Origin: Cladorhizidae sp. MBARI D1340-BT2 | Lineage: Eukaryota > Porifera > Demospongiae > Poecilosclerida > Cladorhizidae | Reading direction: 5' to 3' | NCBI GenBank assembly: GCA_028752905.1 | Contig: JAQNBH010000017.1 | Coordinates: 34,691,364-34,755,363, forward strand | Length of the DNA: 64,000 bases | In this document: positions 1 to 10,657 of the stretch, one piece after another | Layout: every line of letters begins with the position of its first letter | Position numbering within the stretch: position 1 is the stretch's first letter | The notes under the pieces: model-generated | What the model was told of the DNA's origin: nothing | What the model saw: the letters and a program-made list of their open reading frames with translations, nothing else | Databases searched by the model: none | Translations under genes and position numbers: made by a program

Positions 1-933
1 TTATCAAACTGTCCCTTGTATCTCTTCTTCTCTTCCTCCTCCCGATCTCTTGAACAGTCTTTGATCGTCTCCAATCTCTGTTGAATGGTAGTGACATACT
101 TCGCAACTTTCATTGGTGTTGTTTCCTTGGCCGTCCATCTGTATCGCAATGATTGCAGTGGGCCCTTGATCTGTCGTCCAAATAACAACTCTGATGGAGT
201 GAAGCCAGTCATTTGGTTGGGCATCCTCCTGTACTCACCTAACAGGTGTGGTAGGGCATGATCCCACCCCCCTCGCCACTGCTTGAGTACCTTCCTCACC
301 ATTGCCTTTAACATAGAGTTAAAGCGTTCAACCATCCCGTCTGTGGCTGGAGTGGTTTTGATCGCCTTCACCCCCAAGAAGTTATACAACTCTTTCAGCA
401 GCTTGCTGACAAAGTTTGTGCTGCAGTCCGTCAGGATATCGTCTGGCACACCAGTCCATGTAAACATTTGTGTTAGCTTCTCTGCAATAATGGAACTTTC
501 TGTTGTCCGTGGTGCAAATGCCTCAGGCCATCTAGTAGCATAATCTACCACTACTAGCACAAAACGTTGCCATCTGGTGTCCTCGGGAGTGGTCAAATCC
601 ATCGCTATTCGGGAGAATGGTTGCCCGATGATCGGCATTGGTTGTAAATGGTATAGGTGAAACTTTTCCGCCAGCTCTCTGACACTCTGGACACGCCTGC
701 CTCACATCATCATGAATTTGGGGGCAGAAGAATTCATCAAATATTCTCTGTGCTGTTCTATCTCGTCCTGGATGGCCTGGTCGGTGAGTTAGAGCCAGTA
801 CCATGGACCTATACCTTTTAGGTAGGCACAAATGTGTTGCCTTGTCACCCAGGCGGTCTGTTGTTTTCCTCCACAGCAAGTGATCCTCCACCTGAAACTC
901 AGTGTTGTCATCACTCTGTGCCTTCACCCACAT
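1..933 (-). pseudogene. Retrotransposon integrase (broken, 3' part outside window)
   Basis: The integrase joins element DNA to the host genome. The frame at 532-933 carries the N-terminal zinc-binding H-H-C-C module (HRPGHPGRDRT, then CPECQ). One frameshift near 655 moves the frame, which then stays open from about 654 to base 1. The catalytic core follows: first Asp in the context RIAMDL, second Asp in ILTDCSTNF, and the Glu in DGMVERFN. The usual HPQ tripeptide before TDG is missing (the sequence reads TTPATDGM), which points to a small deletion. The open frame from 654 to the left edge suggests a fairly young copy with one main lesion here. Confidence 0.85.
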
Positions 934-960
934 GGGTTTAAGCGTCAGATCATGCCCTTG

Positions 961-1326
961 CTATCGTTGGAGTTCCTTGGCATCGACATCTAGTGGATGG
1001 ACCTTCTGCCCCTCTATGTACGCTGCATTGGCCTGCCTCTTCTGGGACTTTGTCAGACTTCTCTTCTCTGGCTCTTCATCAGATGTCTCGTCGGTTGTGG
1101 TAGGGTCTGGTCCATCATCGGAGACTCCTTCCCATGATTCCTCATCATTGTTGTCATCCTCCTCAGTGCTCTCCTCAGCCTCACTCTCCCGACCATCAGC
1201 CTGCAGTTCAGTATTCCCTCCTGCTCTAGTCTGAGAACGAGTAGACACCAAATTGACCAACTTATTATTCAACAACTGCTTACCCAAATCCCACAGTCCA
1301 GGCATGTCTGTGCCAAGCAACACTTC
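961..1326 (-). pseudogene. Acidic linker between protease and integrase
   Basis: The tail of the 961-1521 frame is rich in Glu, Asp and Ser (for example EAEESTEEDDNNDEESWEG) and ends in a Lys/Arg-rich patch before the integrase zinc module. No reverse transcriptase or RNase H motif is seen in it. It is therefore the direct evidence that integrase follows protease in this element. Confidence 0.6.
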
Positions 1327-1601
1327 ATGTGTCAGTTCGTCTGCCACCAGCACCTCCAGCTCCTCTGTGCGGCCTCCTACAGTGATGTTGATCCATGCCA
1401 TGTGGTGAGTTCGTGCTGTTTCCTGGTAGTCTCTCGCCTCCTTGGACCTGCCGGTGTGGGTACCAAGCTCGACCTCACCACCGTCTGCCCTGCACCAGTA
1501 TCTAATAAAATGTCTATGCATCTCACCCCTCCTACTGTGTCTTCCACTGTAGAGCGTCCACTGATCTCCGTCTTAACCAGAGACACTTCTTCCTTGGGCA
1601 T
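1327..1601 (-). pseudogene. Retrotransposon aspartic protease (frameshifted)
   Basis: This is a retropepsin-type protease that would process the element polyprotein. The catalytic motif DTGAG (DTG at 1494-1502, minus strand) sits in the context CIDILLDTGAGQTVV. The C-terminal part, with the conserved LLGTDMPGL, is in another frame (ORF 961-1521), so a frameshift separates the two halves near 1440. It lies directly downstream of the gag zinc knuckle and upstream of an acidic linker that leads to integrase. Confidence 0.8.
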
Positions 1602-1609
1602 CGGGGCTT

Positions 1610-2560
1610 GGACAAGGTCACATTATCGTACCTCTTCTTGAAACTGTTGGGATTGGTACTATAGCATTCCTCTGCAAAATGACCTGGCTTCCCACATTTG
1701 AAGCATTTGGGTCCGTAGGATCCATCTGCCTTCGGCTTGTACTGTTTGTGATCATCTGTATCGCTCCCTTGTGTGGGTGTATTCCCTGCTCTTGCCTCTT
1801 CCTCTTTCCAGCTGCCTCGTGTTCTATCTGCTGGTTGCCTATGCCTGTCTCCCTTCCGGAATATCTGGTGGTGGGGTCGATCCGACATCGACTGGTCAAC
1901 AGGAGTCCAACCCCTATCTTCCAGGTAATCATATGCCAATCCTCCAGCCTCAGCTGCAGTGCTGGGTTTCTTGTCAGACACAAACTGTGCTAGGCATAAG
2001 CTTCATTACAGTATCAAGTGCACACAAATCGTTTACCTGCTGGATTGTTTTGCAGCCTTCCGTCCATCGTGTGGTGAGTTGGACAGCACGACCCATCAGA
2101 GCCTCCCATCCTTCGTCTGGTTTCCGTTTGAGATTGTCCAATCTTTGTCGGTAAGCTTTTCTGGTCACACGGTAGAGTCACAAGAGTGCTAGTTTAACTT
2201 GATCATAGTCTTCCTTTACATCCGGCTGCATTGCCAGATATAGTCTGTTGGCATCCGGTCGGAACTCCGAGGCCAAATATATATCCAATCCTTCTTGGGG
2301 ACCCTGTATGCAGCCATATGGCTCTCAAAAACATTGAAATAATCCAGGGGGTCTTTGTCTTCCTTCATTTCTCTGAACCGGGATGCTTTGATTTGGCTGG
2401 GGGAGGAAGGAACAGAGTCCGATTCTTCTATCCTCCCAGTGCCCCCTCTGCTCATCACTGTCGTCAGCAATCTTTCCCATCTCTGTTATCTTTTCTCCTC
2501 GGCTTTCGCTCGTTCGCGCCCGTCTTTTCTCGTCTTCCTTTTACTTCTCTGACTGGAGTT
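1610..2560 (-). pseudogene. Retrotransposon gag with CCHC zinc knuckle (frameshifted)
   Basis: This is the structural Gag protein. A zinc knuckle C-X2-C-X4-H-X4-C is visible as CFKCGKPGHFAEEC (about 1664-1705, minus strand). Upstream pieces in other frames (1974-2168 and 2216-2470) read like the helical Gag/SCAN-like capsid domain, for example DPLDYFNVFESHMAAYRVPKKDW. Frame changes near 1980 and 2200 show decay. The product would package element RNA. Confidence 0.75.
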
Positions 2561-2723
2561 TAAACATTTGGAGTATATCAGACATTGTCACTCTTTCTCC
2601 AATATCTTCTTAGTCCATTAGCGGTGAAGTACTCCGCCTTTCTCCTTCTGTAGTGTCCTTTGCCTTAATTCTGGTATCCATTCTTCTTGTCAAGGTTAGT
2701 AGCTATCTCTCTAGTTCAAAAAT

Positions 2724-2739
2724 CCCACTGCTGCCACCA
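2724..2739 (-). other. Primer binding site of the left LTR element
   Basis: On the minus strand the LTR ends in CCTGTCACA, then two bases, then TGGTGGCAGCAGTGGG. A PBS beginning with TGG (complement of tRNA CCA) two bases after the LTR edge is typical. The second LTR element in the window has the same geometry and almost the same PBS. I cannot name the priming tRNA with confidence. Confidence 0.7.
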
Positions 2740-2741
2740 GT

Positions 2742-3100
2742 TGTGACAGGACCAAATCTGATATTACCCACAGACTCTGAGCCAGTCACTAAGTGTTGGT
2801 ATGCTGCCACCACTCTACCTTTAAGCTATACACTAGGCTAGCAAGGTTAAGTAGAGAAACCTTAATAATTCAATATAGGACACTTACAAGACTCAGTACA
2901 ATGGCTAACTCCCAGAGCAGTAACAACTCTTCCCTTAACTAGGCTGGAGCCCTGCTTCTGGTTTCTGCCCATACATGGTAATCTTACACTCATCATCGAC
3001 CTATGACATTTGCCCAACATAAATATATAACACACAAACACACTAAGCCACAGACCCCATTATCAACACTTCCAATTCATAATTAGTTACTCACTACCGG
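2742..3100 (-). repeat. 5' LTR of the left LTR element (outer edge uncertain)
   Basis: The inner edge at 2742 is set by the terminal TGTGACAGG (plus strand; ...CCTGTCACA on the minus strand) next to the PBS. The outer edge is not determined because the partner LTR is outside the window. The sequence is AT-rich and non-coding. Confidence 0.5.
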
Positions 3101-3121
3101 TTTCACTCCACATCCATAGTT

Positions 3122-5530
3122 ATGCATTGGGATCAGTCTTGTTTTAATGTCGTCCTGCGACACCTACAGTGCAAATTTTTCAGTGGCTGTGTCATTGGGG
3201 AAACAAAAAAAATGTTTATGGGAGAAATGAATAAGTATTGTTCTACATATTTTCATGCAGAAAAGAAAGGTGAAGAGGCTCCTAGTCACCATTGCTTCAA
3301 GAATCTGAATGGGCCATCCTCTTCTATGGAAACAGACTTTATTATTGAAGGGTTCCAGAAAGCAGAGACCCAGCACAGTTTGTGTTATACACATTTTATT
3401 GGGGATGGTGGTAGTTCTGTGTACCCAGACCAAATTGCCTAAGTTATGTAATAAAAAAATTAAGTCTGCCAACTATACCATCAAGTGCTATTGTTCTGCT
3501 TTAGAACAGGATAAGAGCTCGTACAAGGGAAAATGGTCGATTGGTGAAATGCAAACGCTTCTTACCAAAGCAGCGATGTGTGCCGTATCAATGAGAAGTT
3601 GTGAGTCTGACCAGAAGTTAGCCAATCAAACTGCTACAAGAAGATCTCCATAATGGACCACAACATTGTTTTAGAATGCACACCATTGCAGTAAAAACAG
3701 AGTTCTGAAAAATAGTACAAAAGAGGGAGCAACTAGCTCATAGACAGTGCCATCCTCTCTAGTTCCTGCAGTTTCTGATTCTCAGCCATTCATTCCTTTC
3801 AGCAATTGTGATGTTGATTTTGAGAATATGTCCACCAATGGCACTGTGTCCCTAGGTGATATTGAAGAGATTTTGGAGAAGCACAGAGAGATGCTAGTGA
3901 TAACAGTGATCTTAATGCTGTGTGTTCTGTTGATGAATTTCAATCTAACAAGGTTCAACGCATGTTGTCTGATGTATAGCATCTTCTTAGTCGACTTGTG
4001 GCAAAAGATGATCAACTTCACCATGAATGTTTGCGAAGGTTGGATGCATATTTACTCTAAATTTGAATGTCAACAGAATGCAAAGACAAATCATTACGCT
4101 GGAGTCGCAAACCAAATTTAGGTATAGTATCGGGTTCAGAAGTGTGTCGAGATGTTACAGGCTCTGAAGGGAATGGTGTCCTCTCAAAAGTGTCAGATAC
4201 GCCTAGCAAGGAATTGTATGATAGTAAGATCAGGAAAGGAACTATCCAGGCTAAGGTAACCAGAAAGCTCATGAAGACCCTATTCTCACGTTCAGACAAC
4301 ACAGAACTGGCTCAGTGTGACTATTCAAGATACGATGGTGGTCGGAAGCTGATGAAGTTGCTTAAGACTAACCATCAACATTCCTACAAGATAACATATT
4401 AAAGTACTATGCCACCAATCTAGTATTTACTGAAGTAAAGGCTAACAAGACGGCAAGGTACAGATGATACTTCTGCCAATATTTGCCTTGCTGAGCAATG
4501 AAGGAGAATCACTGGTTCTAATGGTGGAAGTATAACCAAACACAAATCATCAACTATAAGCGCCATATGGTGCAAACTCGGACATCGTTGGGGGAAAAAT
4601 CAAAGAATTTGTATTCGGCAATATTCTCCATATGCACACACCGATTTGATGGTCCGACTAATTTGAAGGAATGTGTGTGCAAAATTTAAAAAAATTCTTT
4701 ATAGCCGATGATCGCAACTGCCTTCGTGACCGGTCTCTTTCTAACTTTTGCACTTATGCTTACCAGGAATTGCTCTGAATTCCTTTACTTTTGAGCAAGA
4801 ATGCACTCCTGGATGGATTTGTTGATATATGTTTTGCTGTAGACGTATAGTGATAGCACTGTGTAGCTTTTGTTTGCTAACTTCAATACAGCTGATTCTT
4901 ATACTGCTTATTGTCTTTCCATTCTAATGAGCTTGAGAAGTTTATTATATAATATCACAAAAAATAATAATAAAGTCGGCATTCAATCAGCTAAGATCTC
5001 AAAGAAGGTAAAGCAAGTTCTTTACACCTCCTTTAGAGTAAATGCTGCAACTCATCAGGGGACCTTCAAGAGCATTATATATACATCCAATGGCAATCCT
5101 CAGAGTCACCTGACGTCTCAGTTCAGAATTCAAGTTTAGTGAGCAACAGCAACTGTCCTTGGCTGGCAGTAAGTCCTGATGGTCTTGTTGAAGATCTGCA
5201 GTATTCTTCTCAATAGAGTATAGTGGAATTCAAAAGAATCCATATGGTACAGGATATCACTATTCAAGAAGCTGTTAGGAAATCGAAGAACTTTTGCTTA
5301 CTACAAGATGAAGCCAGATGATAACATTAAGAGCCTCACACAATTACTGCTATCAACTTACCATGCTGTGTTCCAAGAGAGAATGGTTTGATTTTGTAGT
5401 ATGTACTAATCAAGAAATGCACATGGAGAGCATTGACCTAATGGACAGAGCGCTTCAGTCATTTTAGTTCAATGCCATCCTCGCTGAGTTAACTTGTCCA
5501 ATATCAATAGGGGATATTCAGCTAGAGCAG
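3122..5530 (+). mobile_element. Mutator-like DNA transposon relic with YqaJ-type nuclease domain
   Basis: Several plus-strand frames add up to one decayed protein. At 3122-3442 a conserved block reads CFKNLNGPSSSMETDFIIEG, then IGDGGSSVY, and in another frame NYTIKCYCSALEQ and AAMCAVSMRSC (to 3653). This is the conserved core of animal Mutator-type transposases. From about 4990 the text VKQVLYTSFRVNAATHQG is followed by PWLAVSPDGLVED and IVEFKRIHMVQD, the YqaJ/exonuclease-like domain with its ASPDG and E-x-K pattern. It then continues with WFDFVVCTNQEMHMESI and FNAILAELTCPISIGDI near 5510. Frameshifts and stops (for example the TAG near 5465) show that it is dead. The left LTR element lies directly against its 5' side. 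Confidence 0.75.
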
Positions 5531-5789
5531 TGGTTCCCAACCTTTTTGGAAGCATTACCTAAATAGCCCTATCCCCTCTGCCTATCCTCCCTGTCCATTA
5601 CCCATACATGTGTAATAAAAAATAAAACATGTTTTATTTTATGAATTTTTATTTATATAAGTGTGTTAGTAAGGATTAGTAGTTAGTTAGGAAGTTAATT
5701 GGTCATTGCAAAACAAATCAAATCACTGAGATGGCTGTGCTTGGATTTTGTTAGCAAAGTATTCAATGCATGGTTTTGTAGAACTGAGA

Positions 5790-7370
5790 GCAATCATTTG
5801 ACACCTCCAACTGGCTTGGTTTTCATTCCCATGACGATGGAAAAGCCTTGCTCACATCGGTAAATATTCGAAAAGGAAGTCAGGATCTTTAGAGCCCGTC
5901 TCGCCACAGTTGGTATGTCATTTAACCGGGCTATCAGAATGCTTCGAAGTCCTTGTTCTGGAATTCCAGCTTCCAAGCCTCATTCACTCTCAGAGTTATC
6001 CACTCCTCTTTTGCTGGAAAGTCATCTTCATCGACCTGATCCTCATCAGCCACAAAAGGCTGCTGGCACCACTGAAGGCAAGAGGTGTCCAGATCAGGGA
6101 AGTATTCCTATTTTTCTGACCAATTCATCCAAGTGGGCTTGGATGTCTGCTTTCAAAATGGATATCTTGACCATCCTAACTCTCGTAAACAAATTTGTCA
6201 AGTGTGGGAAACTGTGCCACTATGCCCTTTGCAACTCTCTTGCTCCACAACTTTAGCTTTCCAATAAATGCAGAAATGGCTTGTTTGGCATTGATGATTG
6301 TTCCTTGAAGTGCCAAGTTTACTCTGTTGAGTTCACTGAAAATGTTGCCCAAATATCACAGATGGAAAAGCCATTCATGGTCAGAAAGGTGGTGTGCCAA
6401 TTCTGACCCTTTTTGCTGCAAAAATGGTTGCACTGCCTCCTGAAGCTCAATCACGTGATTCGCAACCTTGCCTGGAGACAGCCACCTTACTTCTGTGTGG
6501 AACAGTAGCACTTCATACCTCTCGCCCATCTCTTTGCACAATTCTTTTAAACACATGGCTGGAGAAGTCTTTGGCTTTTATGAAGTTAACAACATTAACA
6601 CGTTGGCCAAGTACTGCTTGCAAGGTATCTGGGAGCATCTTATGCAAGTGTATATCAGTGAATGCTGCAATGGTCAACAGTGATATCTGCATTCTTCCTT
6701 TGAACAAGGCCTCTGAACCCGTGAATACCACCCATCATAGCGGGTGCACCATCAACAGACACCTGTTGAACACTGTTCCAAGCCAGTCCATTTTTCTCAA
6801 AGAAACCACTTACTATGCTGCTACCCTTTAGTCGTCATAGCAAGACTCTCACATAGGAAATCTCTTCACATCCGAGCATAACGAATAAAGCCCAGTAAAA
6901 TAGCGCAGCTGCTGACATCCGTGGACTCGTCCTAGCCCTATGTCGAATCATGTTGTTTGAAACTGAGCTTCTTAGCCTGCTCTTCAGCACATGCTTTGGC
7001 AGCCATCACTCGTGCACTTGGCATGATCAGATTTTCAGCAACCGTAAGCGCCTTCTGTTGCTGTGCAACTTTGTAGGCCACCTCATAGGAAGCTTCAAGA
7101 GTGGCAAGAAGATTTTTTGGCTGCAGTGTACAGTGTTTCCAAATTGAATACCCTTCAACTGCTTCTCCCCGTGTTCGAAGTAGGCTAGATCTTTGTTATG
7201 GAGGTCAGGATGACATTTCAGCAGATGGTTTGCAAGTTTTGATGGCTTCAGGCTTTCACTGATCAGAATCCTGCTGCAGATAACACACTGTGGTGGGTCT
7301 TCGCTCTTCAAGGGCAAATAGCAAAGAAAAGCATCTGAGTAAGTTTGCTTCTTGCTAGCCATAACAACTT
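5790..7370 (-). mobile_element. hAT transposase relic of the ZBED5-like type
   Basis: Minus-strand pieces appear in the expected order. A BED zinc finger comes first (7027-7449: QCVICSRILISESLKPSKL, then NHLLKCH), followed by VVNFIKAKDFSSHVFKRIV (6513-6731). Next is LCKEMGERYEVLLFHTEVRW (6356-6556), the signature of ZBED5/FAM200-type hAT proteins. The C-terminal dimerisation block is TVARRALKILTSFSN with CEQGFS (5794-5976). Frames change several times and stops intervene, so it is a pseudogene. No terminal inverted repeats or 8-bp target duplication were identified. Confidence 0.8.
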
Positions 7371-7449
7371 TTTTATCTGTGGAAAAAATAATAAATCCTT
7401 TGAGAAGCTTGCTCTCACACTCACAGTCTGCTATCAACGTGGAAAACAC

Positions 7450-8130
7450 TCAAGTGATTGGGCCAATACAATTAGTTTAAATTTAAAACCAGAAAAACTA
7501 TGATAAATTGAAGTGTAGCAAAGTTCTTGTCTGAATTCAGTATGCAGATCACATTATTTATTATACACAACAGCTCAATTCCTAATAGGTTAAAGAGAAG
7601 TAAATACACCTAGCTTATACTTACAGAATGACATCACCTATACATCTATCACAGTAAAGGTTAAGCAGTTATCTTAAACCTAATCTAGAAAGTTCTAAAT
7701 TACAATACTCACTACATAATATTATTAGAATTAGTTATGCATATTGTTCTGAGCAAAATAGATTAACCCAGGTACTTGGTGGGCTAGCTAGTTACCTAGT
7801 TACACAGCTTGGACTAGTACTACATGCTCAACAAGCTCTACCATGACCTTCACTCTGCTGTCACAGTTGACTCTCTTTGTTGTTGTTTGTGTGTGTGTGT
7901 GTTGTATTGTTTGATACTGTTTTGTGTTCTCTGGCTGAATGGTTGGAAATTTTAACAAAACTATTCAGCAAACCCAACATTTTCCATCAAAATGTATCTT
8001 CGTGTTGTACAGTTTATTTAGAGTTGAGTATAGAGCAAGTAGTGAGTATGTGCTTACATATTCATATTGTAATCTCAAGTAATCTATCCAGTAATCTATC
8101 CATAGCCAAAAAAGGTACTGAAATCAAAGG
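7450..8130. other. AT-rich intergenic stretch, nothing recognised
   Basis: No coding homology is seen. A short GT run lies at about 7889-7902. The short frame at 7877-8161 has no recognisable domain. Confidence 0.5.
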
Positions 8131-9055
8131 CCTAATTATATTATTGTTTGTGGGGCTTTAACAGCTCTTTTTGCGGCTAGTGTGGGGATATTCAAAATGA
8201 TTTGAAAAAAGTAATTGCTTATTCTACTTGTAGTCAATTAGGTTATATGGTAATGATCTGTGGTTTATTGAGTTATGTCATTTGGTCTTTATTGTTTTTA
8301 AGTGCTGGCTCTATTATACATGAGTGATGGGCAGGATATGCGAGGGGGGTGATAAAATCTCTTCGCTTTTCTTATGTTATGATTTTAATCGGGTCCTTGT
8401 CATTAATAGGGTTCCAGGGTTTTATTCATATTGGAGTTAGTGTATGAGAAGCATTGTATGGTTTTTGCTTATTGATTGGGTAGTTTTTCTGTTTTATTAA
8501 CTGCGTTTTATTCCATAAGGTTAATTTATTTAACATTTATAACTAATACCAATTCGAAAAAGGAGGTATTTATAAAAGTGCACGAGTCAAATTGAAACAT
8601 AATTTTTCCTTTACTTTTATTGGCCTTTGGAAGTATATTTGTGGGGTATTTGTGGGGTATTTGGGAAAAGAGTTAATATTATCCAATATTATTTCTCCAA
8701 TAATACCTAGTTATGAGGCCTTTATTATTTTAAGTTTGTTAGGGGCATTATTGGCTCTTGTGGTATATGATTGCGGCTTAGTTGAGAAGGGAGGGTTGTA
8801 TTTAAATTATGTCGTTTATACTTTTTTTTAATTCGGGTTGACAGTTTAATTATGTTATAAATAATTTTTGGACTTTTAATTTGTTAAATTTGGGGCATTT
8901 GGTTACTTATCGGGTGATTGATAAAGGATTATTAGAAATAATGGGGCCTAAGATATCTCGGATATTGATAAGATTAACTCTAATTTACAATCTGGGATGG
9001 TGTTTAATTATGTTTTAATAACGGTCATATTTACGGGTTTATTTCTATCTAGGGT
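8131..9055 (+). pseudogene. nad5: Numt: nuclear copy of mitochondrial nad5 (3' half)
   Basis: This is a nuclear insertion of mitochondrial DNA encoding NADH dehydrogenase subunit 5, a proton-pumping membrane subunit of complex I. Readable blocks include [13 protein letters not shown], then (frame change) [54 protein letters not shown] and LSLLGALLALVVYD, and near the end LGHLVTYRVID and MGPKISRIL. Single-base indels, small deletions and in-frame TGA triplets (Trp in the mitochondrial code) rule out a nuclear gene. The ORF at 8592-8831 is only one open piece of it. Both edges are approximate. Confidence 0.88.
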
Positions 9056-9180
9056 AAACTAAGCAACCCACCATTGACCACAATGCTTGTCAACACCAAT
9101 ACTACAACATAGACATTGTTTGCTAGGACATTTCTGCACTCATAAAATATTATGTAAAAAAATAGGGTCACGTGCAGTCT
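9056..9180. repeat. Dispersed repeat shared with 41577-41690
   Basis: The text ACCACAATGCTTGTCAACACC at about 9078 recurs with small changes at about 41602. Flanking AAGCAACC/GAGCAACA motifs are also similar. It directly abuts the nad5 numt. It is probably a short non-autonomous element, but termini were not defined. Confidence 0.5.
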
Positions 9181-10640
9181 TTAAAAATGTGGCTTTCCTT
9201 TTACCCTGTTCCTATGTATAACCCCTCCCCTTCCTGTATTTGACCACTCCCACTTCTGATGCATGACTCCTCATGAATTTATAATGTCATATCTATCAGT
9301 TTGGAAGTGTCTTCACACTCCAAGTGGCAGGGAAGACGATGACCTTTATAATGGAGCCAAACCTCTACAATAAGTTCTTCACCTCCTCTTCGGTTGATTT
9401 CATAGCTGCTATTTTGCCAGTTTGCAAGGGAGTTGGTATGTGATGAAAGTATGATGTTCAAGCTAAATCTGTATAATTGGTATTGAGGATATAATTATAA
9501 TACTACTATTAATCTTTTATTGAATTTACTCGAGAAAGAAAGAAAGTAAGAGCTACCCATAACAATTTAAGAAACCCTTTACCTAATTAGTGATCTACAT
9601 TGGTAGCTCTATTTTGTTTCCTTTATATATTTTTGGTGGATAAAGTTTATTATTATCACTTTGCATGCCAACATCAATGCATGCCAATATCAATTTTTGT
9701 TCTCATTCACCATCAAAAATCTCTGGAAAGTATACCAGAGAATTGAGAAGCAAGAAAACAACAGCTTCTACTTTCGGGGTAAATTTTTACACTTTCACAC
9801 ACCTTTGTTTCAAGGCATTTGGGAATCTCCTAGCAATCTAATAAGCTATTCGGCTTAGTACAGAAGGCTTTAGCTGTGATTATTAATGTCAGCAGTTAGT
9901 CTGTAGCCAGAAGCATAGGCCCCTACTTCTGCACTCTACCTATACAGCTACTTTGATGAAGTCTTGAGACTCTGTGCGTCGCATAGATATGGTGGTTTAG
10001 AGAGATAAACAAAACACTCGGCAGTTGGCAAGCCTCAGCTATTCATAACTGCTAATGAGCAACACCACCATTTTAGCCCTTGTTGCCCACACGGGTAATA
10101 AGATTTCACAAAGCCTACATGTGGCACTACATAATGATGTTATGAGAGCCTGTCGCATGGCATGCAAAGTGTTAAAAATAATAGCACATACACATGCAAA
10201 CACACAACCCATGCATGCACTCATACACAGCACATGCATGCACACATAGGCCTACACACACCAACACACACACACACCATAAAAGCTGGTTGTTATGCAG
10301 AAAATGGGTGATTAGTAGAGAATGTCTTTGCACAGATGTAAGATGTAATTAATTTCTTATTGCCAAGTGTATGTACAAGGCTAACTAGAAGGAATGGCAG
10401 ATGTTGAACTGTTGCAGAACAGAGCTTGGAGAGAGAATAGTACACGTACATCCCATCTACAATTTTCTCTGGTTTCCATTTCCAGCAGCAGAAGGAATGA
10501 CACTTATCAAATACTTGCCAGAACTAACTGTTAAGTAGATGCTTGGTGATACTTATTTAATAACCAGCTTTTGCAATTCAGCGATTCATAATTTATCTCG
10601 GGTCCACTCCATAACAATGAGCAAGTGCACTAAATGTTAC
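9181..10640. other. Non-coding stretch upstream of the P450 exons
   Basis: The N-terminal exons of the P450 would be expected here, but none was found by its usual proline-rich start or membrane anchor. The stretch holds a CA/CATG-rich run at about 10185-10280 and otherwise unremarkable AT-rich sequence. Confidence 0.4.
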
Positions 10641-10657
10641 TCTTTCAATTCCAATAG

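Larger units (their letters stand above)
1..3100 (-). mobile_element. Partial Ty3-like LTR retrotransposon, Gmr1-type order, left end cut by window
   Basis: A degenerate LTR retrotransposon is read from right to left. A 5' LTR edge lies at 2742, followed by a primer binding site, gag with a zinc knuckle, an aspartic protease, an acidic linker, and then an integrase that runs off the window at base 1. No reverse transcriptase lies between protease and integrase, although the whole stretch is readable. The RT must therefore be absent or lie beyond base 1, as in Gmr1-like elements where integrase precedes RT. Several frameshifts break the frames, so this copy is not functional. The outer edge of the LTR near 3100 is a guess because no second LTR is present. 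Confidence 0.8.

Noticed and set aside
283..543. Plus-strand frame of 86 codons at the left edge
   Set aside because: It is the opposite strand of the integrase core, which has clear catalytic motifs on the minus strand.
8592..8831. A small membrane-protein gene
   Set aside because: The 79-codon hydrophobic frame is one piece of the nad5 numt; adjoining parts of nad5 continue in other frames on both sides.
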